Shown here in pieces: positions 54,024 to 63,338 of a stretch of 64,000 bases of DNA. Source of the stretch: Sphingobacterium phlebotomi (GTDB taxonomy: Bacteria; Bacteroidota; Bacteroidia; Sphingobacteriales; Sphingobacteriaceae); contig NZ_VTAV01000001.1 of NCBI RefSeq assembly GCF_008180195.1, positions 744,001-808,000 on the forward strand, given 5' to 3'. The first letter of the stretch is position 1, and each line of letters opens with the position of its first letter. Below the pieces are notes generated by a model, which did not search any database, had not been told where the DNA came from, and saw only the letters and a list, made by a program, of their open reading frames with translations. A program made the translations under genes and the position numbers.

Positions 54024-54620
54024 TTATTTTTTAGCACCTTTTGCTGCTTTCGCTGCTTCTTGCTCTGCTTGACGCAATGCACGAGACATTACTACAGATA
54101 CAATCGTGTCATCAGCGTTATTAAGAATTTTCGCATTTTCCAATGACACCTGGCTCACACGGAAAGATTTACCAACCTCTAACGATTCCATAGGAACTTC
54201 AATTTCTTGAGGAAGGTCGTTTGGTAACGCTTTCACGCGAAGATTACGTAGTTTCTGAACTAGCTTACCACCCATTTTAACACCTGGAGAGTCTCCTGTT
54301 AATTTGATAGGAATGTTTACAGAAACTTGCTTGTCATCAAACAATTCTAAGAAATCCACATGTGTTACCAAATCGGTAAGCGGGTGGAATTGTGCGTCTT
54401 GAACAATAGCACGTGTTTTTTTGCCGTCGATATCCAATTCCAAAAATACTACGTCAGCAGTATAAAGAACAGATTTCAAATCAGCTGCGGATACAGCAAG
54501 GTGGGTTTGTTCTTTACCACCATAAAGAACTGCAGGAATCTTTCCTTCGTAACGCAATTCTTTTGCATCTCTTTTCCCTACGTTCTGTCTAACAGAACCG
54601 CTAATAGCAATTGATTTCAT
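54024..54620 (-). CDS. rplY: 50S ribosomal protein L25/general stress protein CTC
   Basis: A 198-residue long-form L25. The N-terminal 5S rRNA-binding domain spans residues ~1-95 (MKSIAISGSVRQNVGKRDAK, ELRYEGKIPAVLYGGKEQTH, DAQFHPLTDLVTHVDFLELF). The C-terminal TL5/CTC beta domain spans ~98-185 (VNIPIKLTGDSPGVKMGGKL, DLPQEIEVPMESLEVGKSFR). An Ala/Lys-rich tail ends the protein. It is divergent from prs, a common gene neighbourhood. Confidence 0.97.
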   Translation of the reverse strand: MKSIAISGSVRQNVGKRDAKELRYEGKIPAVLYGGKEQTHLAVSAADLKSVLYTADVVFLELDIDGKKTRAIVQDAQFHPLTDLVTHVDFLELFDDKQVSVNIPIKLTGDSPGVKMGGKLVQKLRNLRVKALPNDLPQEIEVPMESLEVGKSFRVSQVSLENAKILNNADDTIVSVVMSRALRQAEQEAAKAAKGAKK

Positions 54621-54645
54621 TTTATGATCATCTAAATTTGAGGTG

Positions 54646-54676
54646 CAAAAATACTGTATTTTTTCGACTAATCAAA
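54646..54676 (-). promoter_or_regulatory. rplY promoter
   Basis: On the minus strand TTTG (54676-54673), 19 nt, TATTTTTG (54653-54646). This is one of the best -33/-7 matches in the window, with a leader near 21 nt. Confidence 0.7.
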
Positions 54677-54755
54677 TTTTATTTGACACTGTTTGTATGG
54701 TTAGACCTTCCGGGGTTTGCGGCCTATTGGCTAGAGCGTATAGCAATTTAAACCT

Positions 54756-54785
54756 TTTGTTTTAAGAAACATTTGGCTAACTTTG
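54756..54785 (+). promoter_or_regulatory. prs promoter
   Basis: TTTG at 54756-54759, 18 nt, TAACTTTG at 54778-54785. The predicted leader is about 87 nt; no structured riboswitch was recognised in it. Confidence 0.6.
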
Positions 54786-54876
54786 GAGCAAAGTTAAATT
54801 AACTTGAAGTTTGTCCGATAGTATAAGGGTAGTACAAAACAATAAACAAATCCAACACATAAAACACGCATAAGAA

Positions 54877-55833
54877 ATGCCTTTGCAATTTAACACGGTG
54901 AAGCTGTTCGCAGGGTCTGGAACAGTGGAATTAGCGGAAAAAATCTCCAAATCTTATGGGAAACCGCTTGGCGATATGACCTTATCCAAGTTTAGCGATG
55001 GGGAAATTCAGCCTTTTTATAATGAATCAGTACGCGGAAGCGACGTGTTCTTAATCCAATCCACAAACCAGCCAAACGACAATCTTTTAGAGCTTTTATT
55101 TATGATTGATGCGGCAAAGCGTGCCTCTGCCCATTATATCACGGTGGTTGTACCTTATCTCGGTTATGCTCGCCAAGATAGGAAAGACAAACCGCGTGTT
55201 GCTATTGGCGCGAAATTAATCGCAAACCTCATTGTAGCCGCTGGTGCACATCGTATCATGACCATGGATTTGCACGCTGCGCAGATACAAGGATTCTTTG
55301 ATATCCCGGTGGACCATCTAGATGGGTCAATTATATTTGTACCGTATATCAAATCGTTGAAACTGCCGAACCTGACCATTGCATCTCCGGATATGGGCGG
55401 TTCGTATCGTGCTCGTACATTTGCCAAATTTTTCAATGCTGAGGTTATTATCTGTGACAAACGTCGTAAACGTGCCAATGAGATTGAATCCATGTCCATT
55501 ATCGGGGATGTGAAAGATCAAGATGTGGTTTTGATAGACGATATATGTGATACAGCCGGCACGTTGTCAAAAGCGGCTGCGTTGATTATGGAAAATGGTG
55601 CTCGTTCCGTAAGGGCGGTATGTACACATGCGGTATTATCAGGAAAGGCCATTGATACAATTGAGAATTCGGTATTGACGGAAATGATTGTTACGGATAC
55701 CATTCAACTAGATCGGGAAAAGCAAAGCAGCTGCAGCAAAATTAAAGTGCTATCGACGGCTGATTTATTTGCCGGTGCTATAAAAAATGTAAATGAACAC
55801 GGGTCTATTTCCGATCTGTTTGATATTAAATAG
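54877..55833 (+). CDS. prs: Ribose-phosphate pyrophosphokinase (PRPP synthetase)
   Basis: A 318-residue class I enzyme that makes PRPP from ribose-5-phosphate and ATP for nucleotide, His and Trp synthesis. Motifs: DMTLSKFSDGEIQPFYNESV, PYLGYARQDRKDKPRVAIGA, MTMDLHAAQIQGFFDIPVDH and the PRPP-binding loop VVLIDDICDTAGTLSKAA. Length fits. It ends in a strong terminator and is divergent from rplY. Confidence 0.97.
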   Translation: MPLQFNTVKLFAGSGTVELAEKISKSYGKPLGDMTLSKFSDGEIQPFYNESVRGSDVFLIQSTNQPNDNLLELLFMIDAAKRASAHYITVVVPYLGYARQDRKDKPRVAIGAKLIANLIVAAGAHRIMTMDLHAAQIQGFFDIPVDHLDGSIIFVPYIKSLKLPNLTIASPDMGGSYRARTFAKFFNAEVIICDKRRKRANEIESMSIIGDVKDQDVVLIDDICDTAGTLSKAAALIMENGARSVRAVCTHAVLSGKAIDTIENSVLTEMIVTDTIQLDREKQSSCSKIKVLSTADLFAGAIKNVNEHGSISDLFDIK

Positions 55834-55866
55834 CGGTAAGGTGTTATTGCTATAATAAAGCATCTT

Positions 55867-55912
55867 AAAAAAAGAAGGGGGACGACAGACAGGTCGTCCC
55901 CCTTCTTTTTTT
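55867..55912 (+). terminator. prs terminator with a 20-bp perfect stem
   Basis: Arms 55867-55886 and 55893-55912 (core GAAGGGGGACGAC/GTCGTCCCCCTTC), a 6-nt loop, and a run of eight T at the end. Confidence 0.92.
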
Positions 55913-55950
55913 TAAGCGTTTTAGATATCTTATCCAGATGGTGTCGGTTG

Positions 55951-55987
55951 ATAAAAAAGAAAGGCCAGCGGAAAACCGTTGACCTTT
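55951..55987 (-). terminator. Terminator after the tRNA-fMet pair
   Basis: On the minus strand AAAGGTCAACGG/CCGCTGGCCTTT (55987-55976 with 55971-55960; one mismatch and one G-T pair), TTTT loop, then CTTTTTT. It starts 4 nt after the 3' end of the second tRNA. Confidence 0.75.
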
Positions 55988-55990
55988 TAG

Positions 55991-56063
<73 letters not shown>

Positions 56064-56109
56064 ATGTTTTTTTCTTAGCCCAGCCTCGCGCTTCGCCTGT
56101 TATTTTTAG

Positions 56110-56182
<73 letters not shown>

Positions 56183-56319
56183 ATTTTTTGGTGACACAAA
56201 GGTAGCGTTTTTTACACTCAAATCAAAATGAAATCCGCTTTTTTGAAAAGATTAGTCAGGATAATTGGATAATGTTCTAATATTCTGTACTTTCACTGTA
56301 TCAATTATAATGAATTGTG

Positions 56320-58536
56320 ATGAAAAGAAGATTACTACTAACCGTTGTAACGCTCTATTTATCCGTTCAGCAATTTTATTTATCCTTTTCATATGGGAGG
56401 AAAAGTAATGCGTTAACGTGTAAAAAGAGTTTTTTGCCGCCGGACAGTCTGGCGGACAACATCGCCAGTTGGGGCGTGTCCAAGCGTTTTACATTTGTAT
56501 TTATCTTCACAGGTACAGTTTTGCTAGGGTACAGTACACTGGTAAAAAGTCAAACATGGAGCGAAAGCTCGACCGTAGAGCAAATTGTGGAACAACTTGT
56601 GGAAGAAGTGGAAGAAGAAATAGAGATCGATGAATTTCTTGAGCTTCTTCGTCATTACCATACACGACCAATTGATTTAAATAAAACGGACGAGCATGAA
56701 CTGGCTAAACTCTTATTTCTATCGCCTTTGCAGATTGCCAGTCTTTTGGCACATCGCGAAGAGACGGGAAAGTTTCTTTCTGTTCTTGAACTGCAAGGGA
56801 TTGCTAATTTTGATCTGCCGACTATTGAACGATTAAGTCCTTTCGTTACCGTCTCGTCCACATCTACACTGGAAGGATTAACTTTGGCGAAGCTTTATAA
56901 TGATAGTGAACAGCAGCTCATGTTACGCTATGGCACCGTATTCCAGAAACAACGAGGTTATCTTATTACCGATAGTGCACGATCACGTTATCTAGGAGAT
57001 GCAAATCGTTATATGCTGCGCTACCGTTTTAATTTCCGTAATCGGTTACGTTTAGCGATTAATATGGAAAAAGATGCAGGAGAGCCTTTCTTTCGGGAGA
57101 AGCAACGCTATGGTTTCGATCATTACGGGATTAGTCTGTATGTAAAGGACTTAGGTGTTTTTAAGGAACTGCTGCTGGGTAATTATGCGCTACAGATTGG
57201 TCAAGGATTGGTTATGTGGAACGGTCTGAGTTTTGGCAAGGGGGCGATGATTACGAGTAGTGCTAGGCAAGGGGCAGGCTTGCGGAGCTATACATCCATG
57301 AATGAGCATAATTATCTTTCTGGCTTTGCCACGCGCTTATCTTTTGATAATTGGGAAATTACACCTTTTGTTTCCTGGCGAAAATTATCCGGCAACCGTT
57401 CGGTGACAGAAGATGGCAGTTACATCATCAGTTCCATTTCCGCATCGGGACTACATCGAACGCCTAATGAGCTGCGTAATCGCCAGGCTATAAGCCAAGG
57501 TGTCGCCGGAATAGATATTACTTATCGTTACAAACGCTTGAAGTTGGGTGCTGTTGGTGTTTACACACAATACAACGGGACTATTGTACATGACGGTTCG
57601 CCCCGACATATGTATTCGTTTGAAGGTGATCGATTAACCAATCTAGGTATTAATTACCAATACACTTTTAGAAATGTATATCTCTTTGGAGAAACGTCTC
57701 ATCAATATGGACAGGGTTGGGCGACGTTAAATGGCCTGATTGCGAGCTTGCATCCGAAAGTATCTGCATTTGTCAACTACCGAAATTACCAACGAAATTA
57801 TCACGGTGTTTTTGCACAAGCATTGGGCGAGGGAAGCGCGGTTGCCAACGAGGAGGGAATTTATACGGGAATTATGTTCCATAAAAGCAGAAAATTGGAA
57901 TGGGTGAGTTATATCGATGTGTTTCGCTTTCCGTGGCTGCGTTATCGGGTTGATGAACCTAGCGCGGGAATGGACATCCTTTCGCAATTTACGTATACTT
58001 GGTACAGGATAGGGCATATTTCTCTGCGTTATCGCCATCGGCTGAAGCAAGAAAACAATAGTGCTGCACCGCCCGAACGCATGGTCGTGGATGTGCTGAA
58101 AGACCAATTGCGGTTAGCATTCCAGTATAAACTGTCCGATCGATGGGAAATCCGGACAAGGACTGAGGGTCTGCGGTATGAAAAAGACGGACGCATCGAT
58201 TTTGGAGGATTGGCTTATCAAGATGTATTCTGGAGACCTGCGCGCTTGCCAGTGCAAGCGAATATGCGGTTTGCCATATTTTCCACCGATTCCTATGACG
58301 CTAGGCTTTATGCGTACGAAAACGATGTGTTATATGCGAGCGGGTTTCCGATGTATAATGGGAAAGGCGGACGTGCCTATATCAATCTACGTTATAGTAT
58401 AAATCGGAAAACCGATTTCTGGCTCCGTTATAGCCAGACTCACTACCTGGATGGAGAAACGGTAGGGTCGGGATTAGATCAAAGCGACGGTCCACGCCGG
58501 TCGGACATTAAGATTCAATTCCGGTATCGATGGTAG
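56320..58536 (+). CDS. Helix-hairpin-helix and putative outer-membrane beta-barrel protein
   Basis: A 738-residue protein from the ATG at 56320. A ComEA-type helix-hairpin-helix region lies near residues 115-180 (PIDLNKTDEHELAKLLFLSP, REETGKFLSVLELQGI). The remaining ~550 residues have many alternating amphipathic strands rich in Tyr, Arg and Gly, and the protein ends in KIQFRYRW, as expected for an outer-membrane barrel. There are two hydrophobic N-terminal stretches; the second (FTFVFIFTGTVLLGYSTLVK) looks like the actual signal peptide, so a GTG at 56476 is an alternative start. It overlaps comEC by 7 nt, which points to a role in DNA uptake. Confidence 0.82.
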   Translation: MKRRLLLTVVTLYLSVQQFYLSFSYGRKSNALTCKKSFLPPDSLADNIASWGVSKRFTFVFIFTGTVLLGYSTLVKSQTWSESSTVEQIVEQLVEEVEEEIEIDEFLELLRHYHTRPIDLNKTDEHELAKLLFLSPLQIASLLAHREETGKFLSVLELQGIANFDLPTIERLSPFVTVSSTSTLEGLTLAKLYNDSEQQLMLRYGTVFQKQRGYLITDSARSRYLGDANRYMLRYRFNFRNRLRLAINMEKDAGEPFFREKQRYGFDHYGISLYVKDLGVFKELLLGNYALQIGQGLVMWNGLSFGKGAMITSSARQGAGLRSYTSMNEHNYLSGFATRLSFDNWEITPFVSWRKLSGNRSVTEDGSYIISSISASGLHRTPNELRNRQAISQGVAGIDITYRYKRLKLGAVGVYTQYNGTIVHDGSPRHMYSFEGDRLTNLGINYQYTFRNVYLFGETSHQYGQGWATLNGLIASLHPKVSAFVNYRNYQRNYHGVFAQALGEGSAVANEEGIYTGIMFHKSRKLEWVSYIDVFRFPWLRYRVDEPSAGMDILSQFTYTWYRIGHISLRYRHRLKQENNSAAPPERMVVDVLKDQLRLAFQYKLSDRWEIRTRTEGLRYEKDGRIDFGGLAYQDVFWRPARLPVQANMRFAIFSTDSYDARLYAYENDVLYASGFPMYNGKGGRAYINLRYSINRKTDFWLRYSQTHYLDGETVGSGLDQSDGPRRSDIKIQFRYRW

Positions 58537-60620
58537 GGCAAGCTTCTTATCTGGCATCGCGGAAAGTACCGTTTGCCAGAGCTTTTCTGTTGTTCGGAAC
58601 AGGTATTGTTTGCGGATATTATATACCGTTATCTACCTTGCTTTTTCAGGTTATAATCGGATGTATTATAGCTGTAATTCTATTGTTGGTGGCGATGGAG
58701 ATATATAGTCGGCAATGGCGAAGTATATTCTTTCCGCCGTTTTTTTACGCCCTATTGTTCTTGTTGGGTATTGTTTGGATAGCAAGGGAACTTCCAGCAC
58801 AGCACGCACAATATTTTGGCGACAAGGAAGCCGATTATTTGATAGGGATAGTGATGGACGAGCCGGTTTATGGCAAGACTGGTATTCGTTTTCCGATAGA
58901 AATTCGTCATGTTGTCCGTGCTGAAAAAGTAAGTCAGGCAACAGGGCAGATAATGCTGACTATTGCTCGGAAAAGCGAAGAATCCGACGTAATGCTATCT
59001 TATGGAGATAAATTGCTGTTCCGTAATATGGTAATGGAGGTTCGTGCGCCTTATAACCCTCAACAATTCGATTATAAACGGTATCTGGCGCATAAAAATA
59101 TCTATCACCAAGCCTATATACAGGCTGCGGATATTCGACTTATTGGAAGTCATGAAGGGAATAGTATCGTGGCACATGCGTTGAGCATGCGCCAGTATCT
59201 GGTTCGGAAATTCACAAGCTTCATTGCGGACAGAGAAGCGCTGGAAGTATGCTCAGCCCTTATTTTAGGTTATCGTGCCAATTTTCAGGCGGAAACATTG
59301 GCTGCTTTTATCAATACGGGTACGGTGCATGTTTTGAGTGTGTCCGGGTTACATGTAGGTATGGTGTTCTTTCTATTGAATTTTTTGTTCGGATTTTTAG
59401 ATCGGTTCTCTCATGGTAGATCCATTCGATTTGCACTGATTCTCATTTTCATCTGGGGTTATGTTTTATTAACCGGAATGGCACCATCTATTTTGCGTGC
59501 GGGCGTAATGATTTCTTTTCTATTGATAGCCGGATGGAGCCAACGATCCAACCAAAACCTCAATTCGCTTTTCGCATCGGCATGCTGCTTACTTTTATTT
59601 GACCCTTTTGTGATTTTTGATATGGGTTTTCAATTGTCCTATTTAGCCGTTTTAGGATTATTTACACTCTATCCATTACTTGACAAAGCATGCTTTATAA
59701 ATAATAAGTGGATACGTACCATATGGCAGGCCGTATTGGTTTCAGTTAGTGCGCAACTTTTCACGACGCCCTTGGCACTGTATTATTTTCATCAGTTTCC
59801 CAATTATTTTTTGCTCGGAAATCTATTTGTATCGCTGCCCGCTACAGCGTTAATGTACGTAGGTATCGCATTAGCGATTTGTCCTATTTCGTTGATCAAT
59901 GGTTATTTAGGAATAGGTTTAACTTATTTATGCCGTTTGCTCTTATGGGGTCTTAAAGCTATTGAGGGTTTACCTTTTGCTACGACACAAGGTATTGATT
60001 TTTCGGCAATGCAACTCGTTTTATTCCTTTTGGCTATTGTTTTTTTGCTGATCACTTGGTATGGTCTGAGCAAACAATTTTTATGGTGTACGCTCATTTC
60101 GATAGGAATAGTGTTATTTTCTACCGCTATAACCGCTATGCGATATACGTCTTATCAAGGTATCAAAATGTATAATGTCGGGCGTGAGGTTGCTATTGGG
60201 GTGATTAATCGCGGTGATGTTTCGCTTATCTCTACCTTGGATAGCGTAACGCACCCGCAGTTAGCTATGCAGGTTTTGCCAGATCTTAATCATTACGCGA
60301 GAACAGCGGAAATCACCTTTTATCAACTACAATTAAAACGAGGACAACGGATGACGATACAAACTTTTATGGGCACCTTAGGTATTATAGAAGGCGGTAA
60401 GACGAAAGAAAAACCTATGGTATGCGATATTATATTATGGCGCAATATGTCAGCTTACTATACCGCAAATGATAATGATTTGAGGGATCGTGCACTTTTG
60501 ATATTTGACGGGTCGAACACCGCTAGCATTTTATCAGAGATGAAAGAGAATGCTGATGCTTTGGGATTGTCCTATTATGTCTTGAAAAATAATTTTGCTT
60601 ATGTTTGGGAGAAGAATTGA
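58530..60620 (+). CDS. comEC: ComEC/Rec2 family DNA uptake channel
   Basis: A 696-residue inner-membrane protein. The N-terminus has three hydrophobic helices and a DUF4131-like soluble part (residues ~90-215). The competence domain follows, with FINTGTVHVLSVSGLHVGMV and TGMAPSILRAGVMISFLLIA and about eight more helices. The C-terminal ~130 residues do not show the metallo-beta-lactamase motif HxHxDH found in many ComEC proteins; this short form is common in Bacteroidota. It lies between the HhH outer-membrane protein gene and recQ. Confidence 0.93.
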   Translation: MVGQASYLASRKVPFARAFLLFGTGIVCGYYIPLSTLLFQVIIGCIIAVILLLVAMEIYSRQWRSIFFPPFFYALLFLLGIVWIARELPAQHAQYFGDKEADYLIGIVMDEPVYGKTGIRFPIEIRHVVRAEKVSQATGQIMLTIARKSEESDVMLSYGDKLLFRNMVMEVRAPYNPQQFDYKRYLAHKNIYHQAYIQAADIRLIGSHEGNSIVAHALSMRQYLVRKFTSFIADREALEVCSALILGYRANFQAETLAAFINTGTVHVLSVSGLHVGMVFFLLNFLFGFLDRFSHGRSIRFALILIFIWGYVLLTGMAPSILRAGVMISFLLIAGWSQRSNQNLNSLFASACCLLLFDPFVIFDMGFQLSYLAVLGLFTLYPLLDKACFINNKWIRTIWQAVLVSVSAQLFTTPLALYYFHQFPNYFLLGNLFVSLPATALMYVGIALAICPISLINGYLGIGLTYLCRLLLWGLKAIEGLPFATTQGIDFSAMQLVLFLLAIVFLLITWYGLSKQFLWCTLISIGIVLFSTAITAMRYTSYQGIKMYNVGREVAIGVINRGDVSLISTLDSVTHPQLAMQVLPDLNHYARTAEITFYQLQLKRGQRMTIQTFMGTLGIIEGGKTKEKPMVCDIILWRNMSAYYTANDNDLRDRALLIFDGSNTASILSEMKENADALGLSYYVLKNNFAYVWEKN

Positions 60621-62521
60621 TGGAAAATAAAAACCTAGGTATATTAAAACAATATTGGGGTCATGAGGCCTTTCGTCCGCTGCAGGAAGATATTATAAAT
60701 GCAGTGTTGCAGGGACGTGACACCTTGGCATTAATGCCTACAGGTGGAGGGAAATCTATTTGTTTTCAAGTGCCGGCACTTCAATTGGCGGGTATATGCA
60801 TTGTGGTAAGCCCACTTATCGCATTGATGAAAGATCAAGTGCAGAACCTGCGGAAAAAAGGTATTGAAGCGGTTGCCATTTTCTCTGGCATGTCGCATAG
60901 AGAGGTGGATATGGCGTTAGATAATTGTGTGTATGGCCGAATTAAATTTCTTTATCTCGCCCCGGAACGACTCTATAGTGATTTGGTAAAAGAACGGATA
61001 CGCTATATGAAAGTGAGCCTTTTTGCCATTGACGAAGCACACTGTATTTCGCAATGGGGGTATGATTTTCGTCCGGCTTATTTAGCGCTAGCGCAGTTAA
61101 GGGAGATTCATCCAAATGCGCCCTTTTTGGCGCTGACAGCTACAGCAACGACACGAGTCGTTGAAGACATCCAGGATAAGTTAGGGTTCGTAGGAAGACA
61201 GGTTTTTCAAAAAAGTTTCCGGAGAGAGAATTTAGCCTATATGGTATTGGCAGAGGAGGATAAGATGGGACGTATGTTGCGGATGATTCACAAGATTGGG
61301 GGGGCGGGGGTTATATACGTCCGGAATCGCCGAGAAACACAAGAAGTGGCGCAGTATTTAATCAACCATGGCATACCTGCGGATTTTTACCATGCTGGGC
61401 TTGATCCACAAACCCGTTCACAAAAGCAAGATAGCTGGATGGAAAATCGGGTGCGTGTCATTGTGGCGACCAATGCATTTGGAATGGGAATCGATAAGTC
61501 GGATGTGCGGTTTGTGCTACACTTGGATATTCCCGATTCATTGGAGGCTTATTATCAAGAAGCGGGCCGCGCAGGCCGCGACGGAAAGAAGGCCTTTCCG
61601 GTGTTGATGTATCAACAAGCCGATCGAGAAAAATTGTGGGAGAATTTTATATCTGCTTTTCCTCCCATATCGTTTATACAGCAGGTTTATCATCATTTAG
61701 GAAACTATTTTCAAATTGCATATGGCGCTGGGAAAGGACTTTTTTTTGATTTTGATCTAGTCGATTTCTGTAAACGTTATAAAATTGATATTCTCCCGAC
61801 ATTGAGTGCACTGAAATTTTTGGAAAGAGATGGGTGGATTGCCGCATCCGAAGCTGTTTTTATACCCTCGCGATTTAAGTTTGAGATCGATTACCAAGAA
61901 TTGTATAAATTTCAGGTACAGTCGGCGAAGTATGATCCGCTTATCAAACTGATTTTGCGTACGACAGGTGGCGCTTTTGACTTTTACATAACGTTGAACG
62001 AATATGAGTTGGCAAAAAAGCTTAAAGTTTCGTATGATGTGGTGGTCGATATGTTGCGAGGACTTCAACAATTGGGGGTAGCTTCTTATCTCCCTAAAAC
62101 GGATGCTCCTCAATTGGAATTTCTTCAAGCACGTGTAGATTATAAACATCTCTTTATCGATACGTCCTTTATTGATGAAAGAAAGGATATTAAAGAACAA
62201 CAAATAAAAGCTATTTATACTTATCTTGACACGAAGAACTGCCGAAGTATAGCGTTGCAGACCTATTTTGGAGAAAAGGACGAGACATTTTGTGGTGTTT
62301 GTGATTTATGTCTAATGCGCCAGTATCGTGAAGATATACAGGAGAAATTACAGGAAGAAATAAAAACCGTATTATTGGCTGGTGAAAAAGACGTAAAGAG
62401 GCTTGTAGATGAATTAACACTTGGCGACGACGACACGAAGCTACACGTAATTCGATTACTTCTGGATAAACAGCAGGTTATCTTACGGGATAACTTGTAT
62501 CGTTGGAATAGTGATTTTTAG
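60620..62521 (+). CDS. recQ: ATP-dependent DNA helicase RecQ
   Basis: A 633-residue 3'-5' helicase. The start is the ATG at 60620, which overlaps the comEC stop by one base (TGATG); an upstream TTG at 60605 is less likely. Domains: helicase 1 with LMPTGGGKSICFQVPALQLA (Walker A) and FAIDEAHCISQWGYDFRPAY (DEAH), helicase 2 with ATNAFGMGIDKSDVRFVLHL and YQEAGRAGRDGKKAFPV, and a RecQ-C zinc and winged-helix region ending in CRSIALQTYFGE and CGVCDLC. An HRDC domain is missing. With comEC it may form a DNA uptake and processing operon. Confidence 0.96.
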   Translation: MENKNLGILKQYWGHEAFRPLQEDIINAVLQGRDTLALMPTGGGKSICFQVPALQLAGICIVVSPLIALMKDQVQNLRKKGIEAVAIFSGMSHREVDMALDNCVYGRIKFLYLAPERLYSDLVKERIRYMKVSLFAIDEAHCISQWGYDFRPAYLALAQLREIHPNAPFLALTATATTRVVEDIQDKLGFVGRQVFQKSFRRENLAYMVLAEEDKMGRMLRMIHKIGGAGVIYVRNRRETQEVAQYLINHGIPADFYHAGLDPQTRSQKQDSWMENRVRVIVATNAFGMGIDKSDVRFVLHLDIPDSLEAYYQEAGRAGRDGKKAFPVLMYQQADREKLWENFISAFPPISFIQQVYHHLGNYFQIAYGAGKGLFFDFDLVDFCKRYKIDILPTLSALKFLERDGWIAASEAVFIPSRFKFEIDYQELYKFQVQSAKYDPLIKLILRTTGGAFDFYITLNEYELAKKLKVSYDVVVDMLRGLQQLGVASYLPKTDAPQLEFLQARVDYKHLFIDTSFIDERKDIKEQQIKAIYTYLDTKNCRSIALQTYFGEKDETFCGVCDLCLMRQYREDIQEKLQEEIKTVLLAGEKDVKRLVDELTLGDDDTKLHVIRLLLDKQQVILRDNLYRWNSDF

Positions 62522-62547
62522 GGCGGGGGTAAACCCTGCCCTAAAAA
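62515..62547. terminator. Hairpin between recQ and the GDSL hydrolase gene
   Basis: A 14-bp stem with one G-T pair (TTTTTAGGGCGGGG with its partner ending CCCTAAAAA; 62515-62528 and 62534-62547) between convergent genes. No T-run follows on either strand, so its activity is uncertain. Confidence 0.45.
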
Positions 62548-62549
62548 TA

Positions 62550-63302
62550 TTATTTAATCAAGCTTAGCCAAGCTTCTGCCATGAGGTTGGCGCCCGCTAG
62601 GGAAGTGTGCACACCGTCTGTTGTCCAATAATCGCCAGCACCATGGTTTGCCGCTTTATCGAATACCGATTGATAAGGTAGAAATGTTGCATTATACTCC
62701 TTTGCTATTTCCTTTGCCGCTTGTTGATAACCCAGAAAGTCGGGATACCAAGCATCTGTGACGTGCTTTACACCCTTGACCCCGAATGGTTCACCAATAA
62801 TCAATTTAACTTGTGGAAGTTGTTTTAACGTCGTGTCTAACAATTGTTGGTATTGTTGTTTGTATTGTTGTGGTGTATTTTGAGCGCCCCTGTCTATCGT
62901 GCGCCAAAAATCGTTTACACCAATAAGAATGCTTAATATCGTCGGACGGAGCTGAATAGCATCGGTATCCCATCTGCTGATAAGATCTGGTACTCTATTT
63001 CCGCTGATGCCCCGATTATAAACCTGTATGTTTTTATCCGCATATTTATTTAGCAGCGTGGCGGCGGCCATCATCGCATATCCATGACCAAATGCGCTCG
63101 TATCATTTGGTTTTAAATTATCGCGTTTGCGCCCCGTATCGGTGATAGAATCACCTTGAAATAGGATGACGTCATTTTGTTCTATGCGTAACTTACCACC
63201 TTTTGCTAAGTTGTTTTCTGCCGCAAATAATGCTTTTGTGCCTACAGTGGCCGCTCCTAAGGTGAGGAGGCTTTTCGCTAAGAATTTTCTTCTGGTTTCC
63301 AT
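62550..63302 (-). CDS. Exported SGNH/GDSL family hydrolase, Tat-type signal
   Basis: A 250-residue protein with a twin-arginine signal (METRRKFLAKSLLTLGAATV) cut near ALFAAENN. The SGNH blocks are complete: ILFQGDSITDTGRKRD (Ser), NRGISGNRVPDL (Gly), LIGVNDFWR (Asn) and TTDGVHTSLAGA (Asp, His). Such enzymes act as esterases or acetylhydrolases on glycans or lipids in the periplasm. The substrate is unknown. It lies 36 nt after the aminotransferase gene on the same strand. Confidence 0.92.
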   Translation of the reverse strand: METRRKFLAKSLLTLGAATVGTKALFAAENNLAKGGKLRIEQNDVILFQGDSITDTGRKRDNLKPNDTSAFGHGYAMMAAATLLNKYADKNIQVYNRGISGNRVPDLISRWDTDAIQLRPTILSILIGVNDFWRTIDRGAQNTPQQYKQQYQQLLDTTLKQLPQVKLIIGEPFGVKGVKHVTDAWYPDFLGYQQAAKEIAKEYNATFLPYQSVFDKAANHGAGDYWTTDGVHTSLAGANLMAEAWLSLIK

Positions 63303-63338
63303 ATAAAATGAAGGTTTAAGAAAACCAAGTTAGGTTTT

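Noticed and set aside
54786..54876. Riboswitch in the prs leader
   Set aside because: No purine-riboswitch core or stable hairpin set could be recognised in the ~90-nt leader.
60605..60619. TTG start for recQ
   Set aside because: An ATG overlapping the comEC stop (TGATG) is a standard coupled start and gives the usual RecQ N-terminus.
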